Shown here: positions 63,951-64,000 of the stretch, in pieces
Position numbering within the stretch: the first letter of the stretch is position 1
Layout of the letters: each line of letters starts with the position of its first letter
Source: Sphaerochaeta sp. Phil3
Lineage (GTDB): Bacteria > Spirochaetota > Spirochaetia > Sphaerochaetales > Sphaerochaetaceae
NCBI GenBank assembly: GCA_001940825.1
Contig: MSGT01000012.1
Coordinates: 53,291 to 117,290, forward strand
Direction: 5' to 3'
Length of the DNA stretch: 64,000 nt
Notes under the pieces: generated by a model
What the model was told of the DNA's origin: nothing
Database searches by the model: none
The model's input: the letters and a program-made list of their open reading frames with translations, nothing else
Program-made: the position numbers and the translations under genes

Positions 63951-64000
63951 TCTAAAGTTTGTTTTAAAAGATTTTGCAGGGGCTGTAACAAAAGTCGGGT
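63951..64000 (+). other. Window end after the binding-protein gene
   Basis: These 50 bases hold no gene start. A GC-richer stretch (CAGGGGCTGT) near the end could be the left arm of a terminator cut by the window edge. Confidence 0.3.

Overview
The window looks like a chromosomal segment of a bacterium of the phylum Spirochaetota, most likely a host-associated Treponema- or Sphaerochaeta-like lineage. This is inferred from gene content, not from a database match. Pointers are a GreA fused to a roughly 730-residue N-terminal extension (the spirochaetal form), a diderm set (TamB, BamA, two LptF/LptG permeases), a BMP/PnrA-type nucleoside transporter, non-lipidated signal peptides of the ...FANG type, and Rpn-family nuclease genes. 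Base composition is moderate and codon use looks uniform. No phage, plasmid, CRISPR array or rRNA was seen.

Layout. 1-6568: a divisome protein, a YrdC-type protein, AroH, a DUF1015 protein, an amino-acid permease, and an NCS2 nucleobase permease behind a structured leader with an intrinsic terminator. 6638-8023: tRNA-Thr and tRNA-Tyr, each with its own promoter and a terminator-like hairpin, with a full-length Rpn gene on the opposite strand between them. 8057-13169: a Cys-cluster protein, dnaG, rpoD and a zinc-ribbon coiled-coil protein in one tight run, followed by rnpB. 13561-18820: a TPR lipoprotein, a B12/radical-SAM fusion protein, mazG and a phosphodiesterase.

18828-27073 (minus strand): a ten-gene run from rpe, dtd, recA, scpA, scpB, rluB, cmk and rpsA to two envelope proteins. 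27421-32467: greA, a MATE exporter, a decayed Rpn fragment and a Nudix hydrolase. 32485-46207 (minus strand): a twelve-gene translation and RNA run from rimP, nusA, infB, rbfA, truB, ribF, rpsO, pnp, dut and lptF/lptG to tgt, starting at one strong promoter with a hairpin-T6 element just before rimP. 47510-58094 (minus strand): tamB, bamA, mutS, comF. 58171-63950: tmk, then an ABC transporter (ATPase and two permeases) and its binding protein in two transcription units.

Most genes are conserved housekeeping functions. The most interesting material is regulatory or architectural. A 20-of-21 matching element sits upstream of two promoters with the same frame at the two transporter transcription units. 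The tmk and tamB promoters are back to back and predict leaderless mRNAs. There are attenuator-like leaders before the NCS2 permease and rimP. Several proteins are unusual: a giant GreA, NusA with a terminal zinc ribbon, IF-2 with a Gly/Gln/Arg-rich N-terminus, and a RibF without a recognisable flavokinase motif. I did not find a clear-cut new multi-gene system.
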